From Castellaniella ginsengisoli (lineage in GTDB: Bacteria; Pseudomonadota; Gammaproteobacteria; Burkholderiales; Burkholderiaceae_B), in NCBI RefSeq assembly GCF_039523235.1, contig NZ_BAAAEX010000010.1: a DNA stretch of 64,000 bases; one strand, 5' to 3'. Below, piece by piece: positions 52,334 through 61,564 of this stretch (position 1 is the stretch's first letter; each line of letters starts with the position of its first letter). The position numbers and the translations under genes are program-made. Below the pieces are notes generated by a model. That model ran no database searches. It saw only the letters and a program-made list of their open reading frames with translations, and was not told the DNA's origin.

Positions 52334-55300
52334 TTGTCCGATTCTCGCGGCACGAATCCCCGCGCAGGATTGTTCGATGATCTCCGGACGCGCCTGTTCC
52401 TGGCGGCGCTGGCGGTCATCGTGCCGATCCTCTGCGGCCTGGGCTACTATGTTTGGCACCAGTACCGGGCCTTGATGGCCAGCAGCGAGCACACGGCCGA
52501 AAACCTGGTCAGCATCACGGCGGCCTATGATCGCGCCTTGATCAACGACGCCAGCGACGTGCTCCATGCCTTGTCGAATTCTCCCGTCCTGCGCCAGCAG
52601 CGCTGGGGCGAGTGCCGCGGCTACCTGTCGACTCTGCTGAGGCGTTTGCCGCGCTATCTGAATCTGGGCGTCACCAACGCCGATGGCTATCAGGTCTGTT
52701 CGGGGCTGCCCGACCCGGTCCCCGGAGGGGTCTACCTGGGCGACCGGGCCTATGTCCGCAAGGCCATCGGGCAGAGCGAGGTCACGCTGGGCGGCTTCAT
52801 CATCGGGCGGATGTCCAATCTGCCCACGCTGGTCCTGGCCGTGCGCGTACCGGGTGAGTCCGGCCTCAATAGCGGCGTCGTCTTCGGCGGCATGAACCTG
52901 GGCTATCTGCGCGCGGGCGCGGCCATTCCCGACCTGCTGCCCGACAGCCGGTTGTGGATCCTGGACCGCGATGGGCACGTGCTGCAACGCGTGCCCGACG
53001 ATGCCAGCCATCTGGGCGAGCGGCTGGAGCCGCATCCTCTCCACACGGCCGGGCTGGTGCGCGAGACGCATGTGGATGCCGATGGCCGCCGCTGGGCCGT
53101 GTTGTCCGCGACGGCCGGCCCTCTGGGTGATCCGCATGGCTTGTCCGTGCGCTACGAGGTGCTTGAATCGGTTCTGTATGCCGAAGCGCGCCGCGCCTTG
53201 TGGATCGGCATCTTCATCATTGCGCTGTTCCTGTGCGTGGCGGCCCTGGCGGCCTGGAACCTGCTCCAGTTGGCGGCGGGCCGCAGCCTCGAACATTTGC
53301 GCGCGGCCGTCCGGCGGCTGGCGTCCCAGGATTTCTCCGGCCGGGTGGCGGACCTGCTGAGGGGGCAGGATCTGCAGGAAATCGGCAAGCAGTTCGACGA
53401 CATGGCCGATGCGCTGCAGTCCTACCAGCGGTCGCTGGCCCAGTCCGAGCAGAGCTACCGGCTGCTGTTCGAGGGCAGCCCCAATCCCATGCTGGTGCTC
53501 AGTCTGGACAGCGGGCGCTTTCTGGCCGTCAACGACGAGGCGATGCGCCGCTACGGTTACGACCGCGATGAGTTCCTCAACTTGAGCCTCGATGACCTGC
53601 GCATCGAGGTGCTCGATCGCCAGCCGGATACGGCCTACTCTTACGAGCGCCACCGGCGACGGGACGGGCAGCCGCTGTTCGTCGAGATCCGCAGCCTGTC
53701 CCTGATGTTCACCGGCCAGACGGCCCATGTGCTGGTCGTGCGCGACCTGACCGAGCGCGAGACGCTGAGCCGGGGGCTTCAGGAACGCGAGCGCCTGATC
53801 AGTCAGTTGATGGACGTCACGGCGGAAGCCATCTACGGGCTGGATGCGGCGGGCTGCTGCATCTTTGCCAATCAGGCCTGCTCGAACCTGCTGGGCTATG
53901 ACCACCCCGACCAATTGGTGGGGCAGCATTTCCACAGCCTGGTTCATTATCAGCATGAGGACGGTCGTCCTTATCCCCTGGAAGAATGCCGCATGCACCT
54001 GGCCCTGAGCGAAGGCCAGGGGGTCCATGTGGACGACGAGGTCCTGTGGCGCCGCGACGGCACGTGCTTCCCGGCGGAGTACTGGTCCTATCCGATCTGG
54101 CGGGATGGCCGGCTGGAATTCTGCCTGGTCACCTTCCTGGACATCAGCGAGCGGCGGGCGCAGCAGCAAGCGCTGGCCTACCAGGCCGCGCACGATCCCC
54201 TGACGGGCTTGCTGAATCGGGGCGACATCCTGCGGCGCCTGCAGGCCCGCTCGGGCAGGGCGCCCCAGGCGCCCTGGACCCTGGTCATGTCCAATCTGGA
54301 CGGCTTCAAGGAAGTCAACGAGGCGCTTGGGCACGACGCCGGCGACCGGCTGCTCCAGGCGGTGGCGCAGCGGCTGCGGGAATTGCTGGGGCCGGAGTGT
54401 CCGCTGGCCCGCCTGGGCAGCGACGAATTCGCTTTTCTGCTCGAAACGGGAGACGAAGACCTCGCTCAGGAGCGGGTGCGCGTCCTGCTGTCCGCCTTGC
54501 GCGACCCCTTTCCGGTGAACGAGCTGCAGATCCGCATCAGTTGCAGCTTCGGCCTGGCGATGCATCCCGGGCATGCCCGCGATCCGGACGAGCTGATCCG
54601 CTGCGCCGATACGGCGATGCGCCGGGCCAAGCGCGACGGCCTGGGCATCGCGGTGTTCAGCCCCCAGGATCGGGCCAGCGTCCATGATCACCTGCTCTTG
54701 CGGGGCGAACTGCGCACGGCCCTGGCGCAAGGCCAGTTCCTGCTGCATCTGCAGCCCAAGATCTTCCTGAACGACGGCCTGCAGCCGGCGGGTTCGCCGA
54801 TGGGTTTCGAGGCCCTGGCCCGCTGGATGCACCCCGAGCGCGGGCTGATCCCGCCGGGCCGGTTCATTCCCGTGATCGAGGTCAGCGATCTGATCCACCC
54901 CTTCACTCTCTGGGTCGTGGATCAGGCGGTGGCCTGCTGCGCCCGGCTGCAGGCCGTCCATCCTGGGGTCGGCATGGCTGTGAACGTCTCCGCGCGCAAC
55001 CTGCTGGACGATCATTTCCCGGGCCAGGTCGGCGATGCCCTGCAGCGCCACGGCCTGGCGCCTGCGCTGCTGGAGCTCGAAGTCACGGAAAGCGCCATCA
55101 TGGCGGATCCCGCCCGGGCGCTGGATACGCTGCATGCGTTGAGCGCCCTGGGGGTTCGTCTGTCGATCGACGATTTCGGCACCGGCTATTCCTCGTTCGC
55201 CTACCTGAACCGGCTGCCCGTCAATGCGCTCAAGATCGATCAGTCCTTCGTGGCGGGGATGGCCGCCGACACCGATATGCGCGCCATCGTGCGTTCCATC

Positions 55301-55465
55301 ATCGAGATGAGCCATACCCTGGGCCTGCTGGTGATCGCCGAAGGCATCGAGACGCAGGAGACGCTGGACCTGCTGCGGGACATGGGCTGCGACGTCGGCC
55401 AGGGCTATTTCATCGGACGCCCCGCGCCTGAACTCAGCGCCCAGGCCTGGCTGCGTCGTCGCTGA
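52334..55465 (+). CDS. Membrane PAS-GGDEF-EAL protein, likely a cyclic-di-GMP phosphodiesterase
   Basis: 1043 residues. TM1 at about 20-42, a periplasmic dCache-like sensor (about 43-285), TM2 (about 290-312), a HAMP-like linker, two PAS domains (about 370-475 and 490-615), GGDEF (about 620-785) and EAL (about 795-1040). The EAL domain has every catalytic motif (GFEALARW, NVSARNL, ELEVTES, DDFGTGYSS, KIDQSFV, AEGIE, QGY). The GGDEF domain is degenerate: the signature reads GSDEF and the first metal aspartate is Asn (SNLDGFK). The start is a TTG with GGGGAGG upstream. Confidence 0.92.
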   Translation: MSDSRGTNPRAGLFDDLRTRLFLAALAVIVPILCGLGYYVWHQYRALMASSEHTAENLVSITAAYDRALINDASDVLHALSNSPVLRQQRWGECRGYLSTLLRRLPRYLNLGVTNADGYQVCSGLPDPVPGGVYLGDRAYVRKAIGQSEVTLGGFIIGRMSNLPTLVLAVRVPGESGLNSGVVFGGMNLGYLRAGAAIPDLLPDSRLWILDRDGHVLQRVPDDASHLGERLEPHPLHTAGLVRETHVDADGRRWAVLSATAGPLGDPHGLSVRYEVLESVLYAEARRALWIGIFIIALFLCVAALAAWNLLQLAAGRSLEHLRAAVRRLASQDFSGRVADLLRGQDLQEIGKQFDDMADALQSYQRSLAQSEQSYRLLFEGSPNPMLVLSLDSGRFLAVNDEAMRRYGYDRDEFLNLSLDDLRIEVLDRQPDTAYSYERHRRRDGQPLFVEIRSLSLMFTGQTAHVLVVRDLTERETLSRGLQERERLISQLMDVTAEAIYGLDAAGCCIFANQACSNLLGYDHPDQLVGQHFHSLVHYQHEDGRPYPLEECRMHLALSEGQGVHVDDEVLWRRDGTCFPAEYWSYPIWRDGRLEFCLVTFLDISERRAQQQALAYQAAHDPLTGLLNRGDILRRLQARSGRAPQAPWTLVMSNLDGFKEVNEALGHDAGDRLLQAVAQRLRELLGPECPLARLGSDEFAFLLETGDEDLAQERVRVLLSALRDPFPVNELQIRISCSFGLAMHPGHARDPDELIRCADTAMRRAKRDGLGIAVFSPQDRASVHDHLLLRGELRTALAQGQFLLHLQPKIFLNDGLQPAGSPMGFEALARWMHPERGLIPPGRFIPVIEVSDLIHPFTLWVVDQAVACCARLQAVHPGVGMAVNVSARNLLDDHFPGQVGDALQRHGLAPALLELEVTESAIMADPARALDTLHALSALGVRLSIDDFGTGYSSFAYLNRLPVNALKIDQSFVAGMAADTDMRAIVRSIIEMSHTLGLLVIAEGIETQETLDLLRDMGCDVGQGYFIGRPAPELSAQAWLRRR

Positions 55466-55586
55466 CGGCCTGCCCGGCGGCCCGCCGCGTTCGAGGCGGC
55501 CCTTGTCTGCAGGCGGCCCGCTTGCCGCCGGCGCCCGTCAAACGTGGTATGAATCAAGTATTCATGATGGGGCGAGGGGCGTGTTC

Positions 55587-57548
55587 ATGCCGGACAAAAC
55601 GGATGCGACAAAGAAGGGGGTCGCGGACCAGGACGTGCAGGGCTGGGTGCAATTCCTGCGGGAATATCCGCCTTTTGATCAGATGGAGCCGTCGCATGTG
55701 CGGGGGCTGGCCGAGCGGCTGAGACCGCGATTCTTTGCGGCGGGGCAGGAAATCGCCTCTCCCGGCGGCGGGCCGGCCGATGCCTGGTACCTGGTCCGTC
55801 AGGGTGCGGTCGAGGGGTGCCGCCGTGGTGCGCCGGCGCGTGCGAAGACCGGCCGGGTGGACGGCCCGGATGACGCACCGGGCGAAGTGTTCGCCCTGGG
55901 GCCGGGCGATGCGTTTCCGGTGGCCGCCCTGCTGCAGGGCAGGCCTACGCATACGCGCTACCGCGCCGTGCAAGAGACTCGCTGCCTGCAACTGGATCGG
56001 TCGGATTTCGTGGCCCTGCTGGAGCGGTCCGAGCCGTTTCGCGCCTTTGCCCTGCGCGGCGCGGGCAGCCTGTTGGGGCGCTTGCACCAGCGGACGCGGC
56101 AGGAGGCCGCGGCGATGCAGGGCGAGGGCTATGTCTTCGATCAGGCGCTCGCCTCGGTCATGGCGCGCGATCCGCTGACCTGCGAACCGGATCTGCCCTT
56201 GTCCCAGGCCGTGCGGCGGATGCACGAGCGCCGGGTGGGCAGTATTGTCGTGACGGATGGGCAACGCCGTCCCCTGGGGATCTTCACCTTGCGCGATCTG
56301 CGCCGCGAAGTGGCGAGCGCCGCCATCCGTCTGGATGCGCCGATTCATGCGTTCATGACGCCGGCCCCGGTGCATTTGTCGCCCGAGGACATGGCGTTCG
56401 AGGCGGTCCTGTTGATGACGCGGCATCGCATCGGGCACCTGTGCATCGTGGCGGCCGGGGCCCTGGTCGGCGTGGTTTCCGAACGCGATCTGTTCGCCCT
56501 GCAGCGGATCGGTGTCGTGCATCTGGCGCGGGCGTTGCGCCAGGCCGGGGATGTCGAGACTTTGAGGGGGCTGCGCGCGGACCTGTCGCGGGTGGTGTCA
56601 GGCATGCTGGCGCATGGCATCGACGCGCTGCAGGTCATCCGCCTGATCGCGCAAATGAATGATCACGTCACGCACCGCGTGATCGAGCTGGCGCTCGGGG
56701 ATCTGGGCGATCCCGGCATCCCGTTTTCCTGGCTGGCGTTCGGCAGCGAAGGGCGGCGCGAGCAGACGTTGCTGACGGATCAGGACAACGGCCTGCTGTT
56801 TCAGGCGGCATCGGATGCCGAGGCGCGGGACCGGCGCGAGGCGCTGCGGCCGCTGGCCGAGACGGTCAACCTCTGGCTGGATCGCTGCGGCCTGCCGCTG
56901 TGCCAGGGCCAGGTCATGGCCCGCAACCCGGCCCTGCGGCTTTCAGCGCGCGAATGGGCTCAGCGGTTTGCCGATGTGATCCGCAAGCCGGCGCCCGGGC
57001 ACGTGCTTCAGGCGGTCATCTGCTTCGACTTGCGCCTGTTGTGGGGCGAGGACAATGGCTTCGAGGCTTTGGTCCGGTTTGTGCTGGAGCAGGTGGCGGA
57101 TTGTCCGCAATTCCAGCGGATGCTGGCCGACACGGCCCTGCGCTGCCAGCCGCCGTCGGGCGGCCTGTTCGAAATTGCCGGGGGCGCCTGGCGGGCGGAC
57201 GCGGCGGGTTTCGATCTGAAGACGCAGGCGTTGACGCCTTTCGTGGATGCCGCCCGGGTCTTTGCCTTGTCCAGCGGCGTTGCCGAGACTTCCACGGCGG
57301 GCCGCCTGCGGGCGCTGGCCGGGCGCGGCGTGTTCAGCGACCGCGATGCCGACGCCTATATCGAGTCCTATCGCTATCTGCAGCAACTGCGTTTGCGCCA
57401 TCATCAGGCCTGCTTCCATGCGGGCCGGCCCGCAACCGACCTTATCCAGTCCGGTTCGCTCAATGCGCTGGACCGGCGCATTCTGCGCGAAGCCCTGCGC
57501 CAGGCGGCCGATCTGCAGAAACTGTTGCGCTACAGTTATCAGCGATGA
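55587..57548 (+). CDS. DUF294 nucleotidyltransferase-like protein with cNMP-binding and CBS domains
   Basis: 653 residues. An N-terminal cyclic-nucleotide-binding-like domain (about 20-165) is followed by two CBS domains (about 195-310: FDQALASVMARDPL, VGSIVVTDGQRRPLGIFTLRDLRR; cited in part), a DUF294 nucleotidyltransferase domain (GSEGRREQTLLTDQDNG, about 395-411) and a DUF294_C domain. Similar proteins act with DnaQ-like exonucleases or in signal relay, but the substrate is unknown. It begins 121 bp after the GGDEF-EAL gene on the same strand. ATG at 55587 (GTG at 55581 also possible). Confidence 0.9.
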   Translation: MPDKTDATKKGVADQDVQGWVQFLREYPPFDQMEPSHVRGLAERLRPRFFAAGQEIASPGGGPADAWYLVRQGAVEGCRRGAPARAKTGRVDGPDDAPGEVFALGPGDAFPVAALLQGRPTHTRYRAVQETRCLQLDRSDFVALLERSEPFRAFALRGAGSLLGRLHQRTRQEAAAMQGEGYVFDQALASVMARDPLTCEPDLPLSQAVRRMHERRVGSIVVTDGQRRPLGIFTLRDLRREVASAAIRLDAPIHAFMTPAPVHLSPEDMAFEAVLLMTRHRIGHLCIVAAGALVGVVSERDLFALQRIGVVHLARALRQAGDVETLRGLRADLSRVVSGMLAHGIDALQVIRLIAQMNDHVTHRVIELALGDLGDPGIPFSWLAFGSEGRREQTLLTDQDNGLLFQAASDAEARDRREALRPLAETVNLWLDRCGLPLCQGQVMARNPALRLSAREWAQRFADVIRKPAPGHVLQAVICFDLRLLWGEDNGFEALVRFVLEQVADCPQFQRMLADTALRCQPPSGGLFEIAGGAWRADAAGFDLKTQALTPFVDAARVFALSSGVAETSTAGRLRALAGRGVFSDRDADAYIESYRYLQQLRLRHHQACFHAGRPATDLIQSGSLNALDRRILREALRQAADLQKLLRYSYQR

Positions 57549-57647
57549 GCCGCGCGCGAAAGCGCCACGCTCTATGATGGAGCTTGCCGGGCGCCTCCGG
57601 CCCTCCGCTCCCCGTCGACCTCTGTTTCTTCCGATTCCAGCCCAGTC

Positions 57648-58247
57648 ATGACTCATTCTTCCGACGCGCATCTGATCGAGACGCTGATCCACAGCGAAAC
57701 CCTGTGCGAGGGCGGCTTCCTGAAGGCGCGCCGCGACACGGTGCGCACGCCCGACGGGGGCGTCTCGACGCGCGAGTACATCGTGCATCCCGGAGCGGTG
57801 GTGGTGATCCCTTTGCTGGACGATCATCGCGTCCTGGTCGAGCGCCAATTCCGTTATCCCGTGGGCCGCGTCATGACGGAGTTCCCGGCCGGCAAGCTCG
57901 AGCCGGGCGAAGACCCCTGGGCATGCGCGCGGCGCGAACTGCGCGAGGAAACCGGCTATACGGCGACGGAATGGGCCCATGCCGCGTGCATGCACCTGGC
58001 CATCGCCTATTCCACCGAAATCATCCACGTTTTCTTTGCCCGGGGCCTGGAAGCCGGCGAGCGGCATCTGGATGCGGACGAGTTCCTGGATGTCCGCGCC
58101 CTGTCTGATGACGCCTTGTTCGAAGCCTGCCGCGACGGCGCGGTCACCGACGCCAAGACCCAGACCTGCCTGTTGTGGCTGCAGAATGCGCGCGCCGGCC
58201 GCTGGGCCCTGGACTGGCGCCGGAGCCCGGATCAGGATTCCGCGTAG
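57648..58247 (+). CDS. Nudix hydrolase, ADP-ribose pyrophosphatase-like
   Basis: 199 residues. The Nudix box reads GKLEPGEDPWACARRELREETGY in family order (catalytic glutamates in REEXGXX spacing), with VVVIPLLDDHRVLVERQFRYP before it, which is typical of the NudF/ADP-ribose pyrophosphatase subgroup. Its last 16 bases overlap the carbonic anhydrase gene end on the other strand (58232-58247). Confidence 0.9.
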   Translation: MTHSSDAHLIETLIHSETLCEGGFLKARRDTVRTPDGGVSTREYIVHPGAVVVIPLLDDHRVLVERQFRYPVGRVMTEFPAGKLEPGEDPWACARRELREETGYTATEWAHAACMHLAIAYSTEIIHVFFARGLEAGERHLDADEFLDVRALSDDALFEACRDGAVTDAKTQTCLLWLQNARAGRWALDWRRSPDQDSA

Positions 58248-58870
58248 GGCTCGAAGCGCCCGGTTTCCGGGTCGCGTGTGAACAGGACGCCGGTGGCGAC
58301 GCCGAAATAGGCGCCGTGGATGGTGAGCTTGCCGGCCTCGACGCGCTCGCGCACGGCGGGGAAGGTCATCAGGTTGCGCATGCTGTATTCCACCACGCCC
58401 CATTCCATCCTGCGGATCCAGTCCGCGCGATCGCCGGTGCAGGGGCCGACTTGCTCGGCCACGGGTTTGATCTGGGACATCCACTTGCCGATGAAGTCGC
58501 GCTTGGACAGCGGGGCGGCCTGGTTGGCGTAGGCCGACACGCCGCCGCAACTGGCGTGTCCCATGATGACGATGTGGCCGACTTCGAGCGCGTTGACGCC
58601 GAACTCTACGCAGGCGCTGGTGCCGTGGAAGGCGGATTCCGGGTCCTCGTCGCATGGGGGCACGATGCCGGCGATATTGCGCACCACGAACATTTCCCCG
58701 GGGCCCGCATCGAAGATGGTTTCGGGCGCCACGCGGGAATCCCCGCAACTGATCAGCATGATGTCCGGATGCTGTCCGTGTTCGGCCAGGTCGAGATAGC
58801 GCGCGCGTTCTGCGGCCAGGCGGCCGTGCAGGAAAGAACGGTAACCGTCGGTCAGTCGTTTTGGGAGCAC
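58232..58870 (-). CDS. Beta-carbonic anhydrase
   Basis: Zinc enzyme interconverting CO2 and bicarbonate, 212 residues. Zinc and catalytic residues are visible: C42-G-D44-S-R46, H105 and C108 (MGHASCGG). The start is a GTG at 58870 with AAGGA eight bases upstream; it lies inside the end of the LysR gene (19-bp overlap), so the two are probably co-transcribed and coupled. Confidence 0.93.
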   Translation of the reverse strand: MLPKRLTDGYRSFLHGRLAAERARYLDLAEHGQHPDIMLISCGDSRVAPETIFDAGPGEMFVVRNIAGIVPPCDEDPESAFHGTSACVEFGVNALEVGHIVIMGHASCGGVSAYANQAAPLSKRDFIGKWMSQIKPVAEQVGPCTGDRADWIRRMEWGVVEYSMRNLMTFPAVRERVEAGKLTIHGAYFGVATGVLFTRDPETGRFEPYAES

Positions 58871-59811
58871 GATGAAGTCCTTGTCGGTGATGAAGAATCG
58901 GTTGGGTCGGCGGTAAACATGCCGCCCGCCGCCGCGCGCGTCAGCAGTTGGTCGAGCGGGCCCGCCAGGTGGCTGTGCTGCGCCGTGATGGCATAGAAAT
59001 GTTCGGTCAATTGCGAGGACTGGCCGACGTGCACCAGTTCGCCCGAGAGCAGTTCGTCCTGCACGACGACTTCCGGCAAGACCGTGATCCAGCCGCTGTC
59101 GCGGGCGATCAGCCGCAGCATCGTCATATCGTCGATCTCCGCACGCAGCCGGGGTTGCACCCCGGCCGCGAAGCACAGGGCGTCGAACTGCAGGCGCACG
59201 CCGTGGCGCGCGCTGGGCAAGGCGGTGTCGACCGCGTCCAGGTCTTCCGGAACGCGCAGGGCGATGCCCGCCCAGTGATCGGCCCGGCCGACCAGCGAGA
59301 TGTCCTGGCTGCCCAGGAAGCGTGAAGACACCGGGCGGGCCGGGTCGGAAGGGACGGGCTGGTTGGCGAGCACCACGTCCAACTGGTGGCGCAGCAGGCG
59401 CTCCACCAGTGTCTGCAGCGGCCCGGATTCGACGGACAGCACGACGGCTGGATCCTGCAGCAGGGGGCGCAGCCAGTTGACCTGGAAATTGCGCGACATG
59501 GTCGAGACGCTGCCGACACGGACATGGGCCGTGCCGGTGTCGCGGCCTTCGAGCCGCACGAGCATTTCTTCGCCCAGCTCGAAGATGCTTTCGGCATAGG
59601 CGAAGACCTGGCGGCCCGTCGCGGTGAGCGTCAATTGGCGGCCCTGGCGGTCGAACAGAGGGGTGCCCAGACGGGTTTCGAGCTGCCGGATCTGGGTGGA
59701 CAGGGCGGATTGCGAGGTCTGGATCTGTTCGGCCGCGTGCGTGAGCGAGCCTTGCTTGGCCACGCGCCAGAAGTAGAACAGATGCTTGAAGTTGAGCTGA
59801 TTGAGATCCAT
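58852..59811 (-). CDS. LysR-family regulator, NhaR-like
   Basis: 319 residues. The N-terminal winged helix (1-60) starts NFKHLFYFWRVAKQGSLTHAAE, as in the NhaR branch, followed by the co-inducer domain with SGPLQTLVERLLRHQLDVVLAN and LEVV-like VLPEVVVQ. It overlaps the carbonic anhydrase gene by 19 bp in the same direction; this arrangement recalls CO2/pH or sodium stress control but the ligand is not known. A palindrome lies immediately before the ATG. Confidence 0.9.
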   Translation of the reverse strand: MDLNQLNFKHLFYFWRVAKQGSLTHAAEQIQTSQSALSTQIRQLETRLGTPLFDRQGRQLTLTATGRQVFAYAESIFELGEEMLVRLEGRDTGTAHVRVGSVSTMSRNFQVNWLRPLLQDPAVVLSVESGPLQTLVERLLRHQLDVVLANQPVPSDPARPVSSRFLGSQDISLVGRADHWAGIALRVPEDLDAVDTALPSARHGVRLQFDALCFAAGVQPRLRAEIDDMTMLRLIARDSGWITVLPEVVVQDELLSGELVHVGQSSQLTEHFYAITAQHSHLAGPLDQLLTRAAAGGMFTADPTDSSSPTRTSSCSQND

Positions 59812-59812
59812 T

Positions 59813-59829
59813 GTTCTGTTTTATAGAAC
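59813..59829. promoter_or_regulatory. Palindrome at the start of the LysR gene
   Basis: GTTCT and AGAAC around seven A/T-rich bases, ending one base before the ATG. On the minus strand a TATAAT lies about 15 bp further upstream (about 59838-59843). A protein bound here would block both the ribosome site and the promoter, consistent with autorepression. Confidence 0.4.
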
Positions 59830-59878
59830 TTCATTGAATTATATATCTGATTTAAAGAACGTATGGGCGGCATGGCCG

Positions 59879-59915
59879 CAAAAAAATACGCCCTCCTGAT
59901 GAAGGAGGGCGTATC
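59879..59915 (-). terminator. Rho-independent terminator of the sugar-acid operon
   Basis: On the minus strand ATACGCCCTCC and GGAGGGCGTAT form a perfect 11-bp stem with a 7-base loop, followed by seven T. It lies about 60 bp after the dehydrogenase stop and separates it from the LysR gene promoter. Confidence 0.9.
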
Positions 59916-59976
59916 GGGGCCGCCCGGGGCCGCCCGGGGGCGGCGGGGCGCGTGCGCGCCGTCGCCGTCGTGCCGT

Positions 59977-61545
59977 TTACCGCTCGGCGCGCACGATGCC
60001 CCACGGGTTGCCCGCACGCAGCGCCGGGGGCAGCAGGGTGTCGGGCATGTCCTGGTAGCACACAGGCCGCAAAAAGCGGGTGATCGCCAGCGTGCCCACC
60101 GAGGTCGTGCGAGGATCGGACGTGGCGGGGAACGGGCCGCCATGGACCATGGCGTCGCAGACTTCCACGCCGGTCGGAAAACCGTTGACCAGGATGCGGC
60201 CGGCCTTCAGTTCCAGGACCGGAATCAGTCCGGACGCCAGCGCGTCGTCGTCGCCGGCCTGGAGATGCAGGGTCGCCGTCAACTGGCCCTCCAGCGCGTG
60301 CGCCACGGCCGCCAGATCCTCCGGTACCGCGCAGCGCACGACCAGGGCGCTGGCGCCGAACACCTCGGCGCCCAGTTCGGCCGGCGCCGCGAGGAATGCC
60401 TGGGCCGTCGTCTCTGCCAGGCCGGCCTGGCAGGGGGCGGGGCCTGTGCCCGCCGCGCCGCGCGCCAAAGGCTTGACCTCCGCGTGGCTGTGCAGGCGTT
60501 CGACGCCTTCCTGGTAGGAGCGGGCAATGCCCGTCGTCAGCATGGTCGCGGCCGGTGCGGCGCCCACGCCCTCCGCGGCCAGGCGCACGAAGCGGTCCAG
60601 GTCCGGGCCGTCCAGGCCGACGATCAGGCCTGGATTGGTGCAGAGCTGGCCTGCGCTGCCCGTCAGCGAGGCGACGAAGCCCCGGGCGATGTCCTCGGCG
60701 CGCGCGGCGAGCGCGCCGGGCAGCAGGAACACCGGATTGGTGCTGCTCATTTCCGCATAGACGGGGATCGGAACGGGGCGCGCGGCGGCGGCGCGCATCA
60801 AGGCCAGCCCGCCCTGGCGGGAGCCGGTGAAGCCCACCGCCTGGATGGCGGGATGCCCGACCAGCGCCAGGCTCAGATCGTGGCCCGCGCCGGCCAGCAG
60901 GGAAAAGACGCCTTCGTGCAGGCCGCATTGCTGGATGGCCCGGCGGATCGCGCGGCCCACCAGTTCCGAGGTGCCGGGATGCGCGGTGTGCGCCTTGACG
61001 ACGACCGGCGCCCCGGCCGCCAGGGCCGAAGCCGTGTCCCCGCCCGCGACCGAAAAGGCCAGGGGGAAATTGCTGGCGCCGAAGACGGCTACCGGCCCCA
61101 CGGGGATGTGGCGCAACCGGATGTCGCTGCGCGGCATCGGCGTGCGCTCGGGCAGGGCGCGATCGATTCGGACGCCGAGCCAGTCGCCGTCGCGCACCAC
61201 GCGGGCGAACAGGCGCAACTGGTTCACGGTGCGGCCGCGTTCGCCTTCCAGGCGCGGGCGGGGCAGGCCGGTTTCGCGCATCGCGCGCTCGATCAGCGCA
61301 TCGCCCAGGTCCAGGATGGATTGGGCGATGGTTTCCAGGAATGCGGCACGCGCCTCCAGGCTGGTTTCTCGGTAGGACGCGAATGCGGCCTCGGCCAGCC
61401 GCGCCGCCTGATCCACCTGGCGCGGATCCGCGCTGCGCCAGGCCGGCGCGAGTGTTTCGCCCGTGGCCGGGTCGAACGCGTGGAATTCGGTGCCGGTGCC
61501 GGAGACGTCCTGGCTGCCGAGGAGTTGGGTGCCGGTGACTTGCAT
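59977..61545 (-). CDS. Aldehyde dehydrogenase, 2-oxoglutarate-semialdehyde dehydrogenase type
   Basis: 522-residue member of the sugar-acid branch of the ALDH superfamily that oxidises 2-oxoglutarate semialdehyde to 2-oxoglutarate in pentose, hexuronate and glucarate breakdown. Motifs: GASNFPLAFSVAGGDTASAL, TGSRQGG, MSSTNPVF, GQLCTNPGL with the catalytic cysteine, and NGFPTGVEV. Start ATG 61545 with AAGGA upstream; another ATG at 61563 is in frame. Last gene of the operon, 19 bp after the epimerase, and followed by a strong terminator. Confidence 0.9.
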   Translation of the reverse strand: MQVTGTQLLGSQDVSGTGTEFHAFDPATGETLAPAWRSADPRQVDQAARLAEAAFASYRETSLEARAAFLETIAQSILDLGDALIERAMRETGLPRPRLEGERGRTVNQLRLFARVVRDGDWLGVRIDRALPERTPMPRSDIRLRHIPVGPVAVFGASNFPLAFSVAGGDTASALAAGAPVVVKAHTAHPGTSELVGRAIRRAIQQCGLHEGVFSLLAGAGHDLSLALVGHPAIQAVGFTGSRQGGLALMRAAAARPVPIPVYAEMSSTNPVFLLPGALAARAEDIARGFVASLTGSAGQLCTNPGLIVGLDGPDLDRFVRLAAEGVGAAPAATMLTTGIARSYQEGVERLHSHAEVKPLARGAAGTGPAPCQAGLAETTAQAFLAAPAELGAEVFGASALVVRCAVPEDLAAVAHALEGQLTATLHLQAGDDDALASGLIPVLELKAGRILVNGFPTGVEVCDAMVHGGPFPATSDPRTTSVGTLAITRFLRPVCYQDMPDTLLPPALRAGNPWGIVRAER

Positions 61546-61564
61546 GATGCGATCCTTTTTCATG

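Noticed and set aside
55470..55515. Hairpin after the GGDEF-EAL gene
   Set aside because: Arms are imperfect and no T tract follows; not convincing as a terminator.
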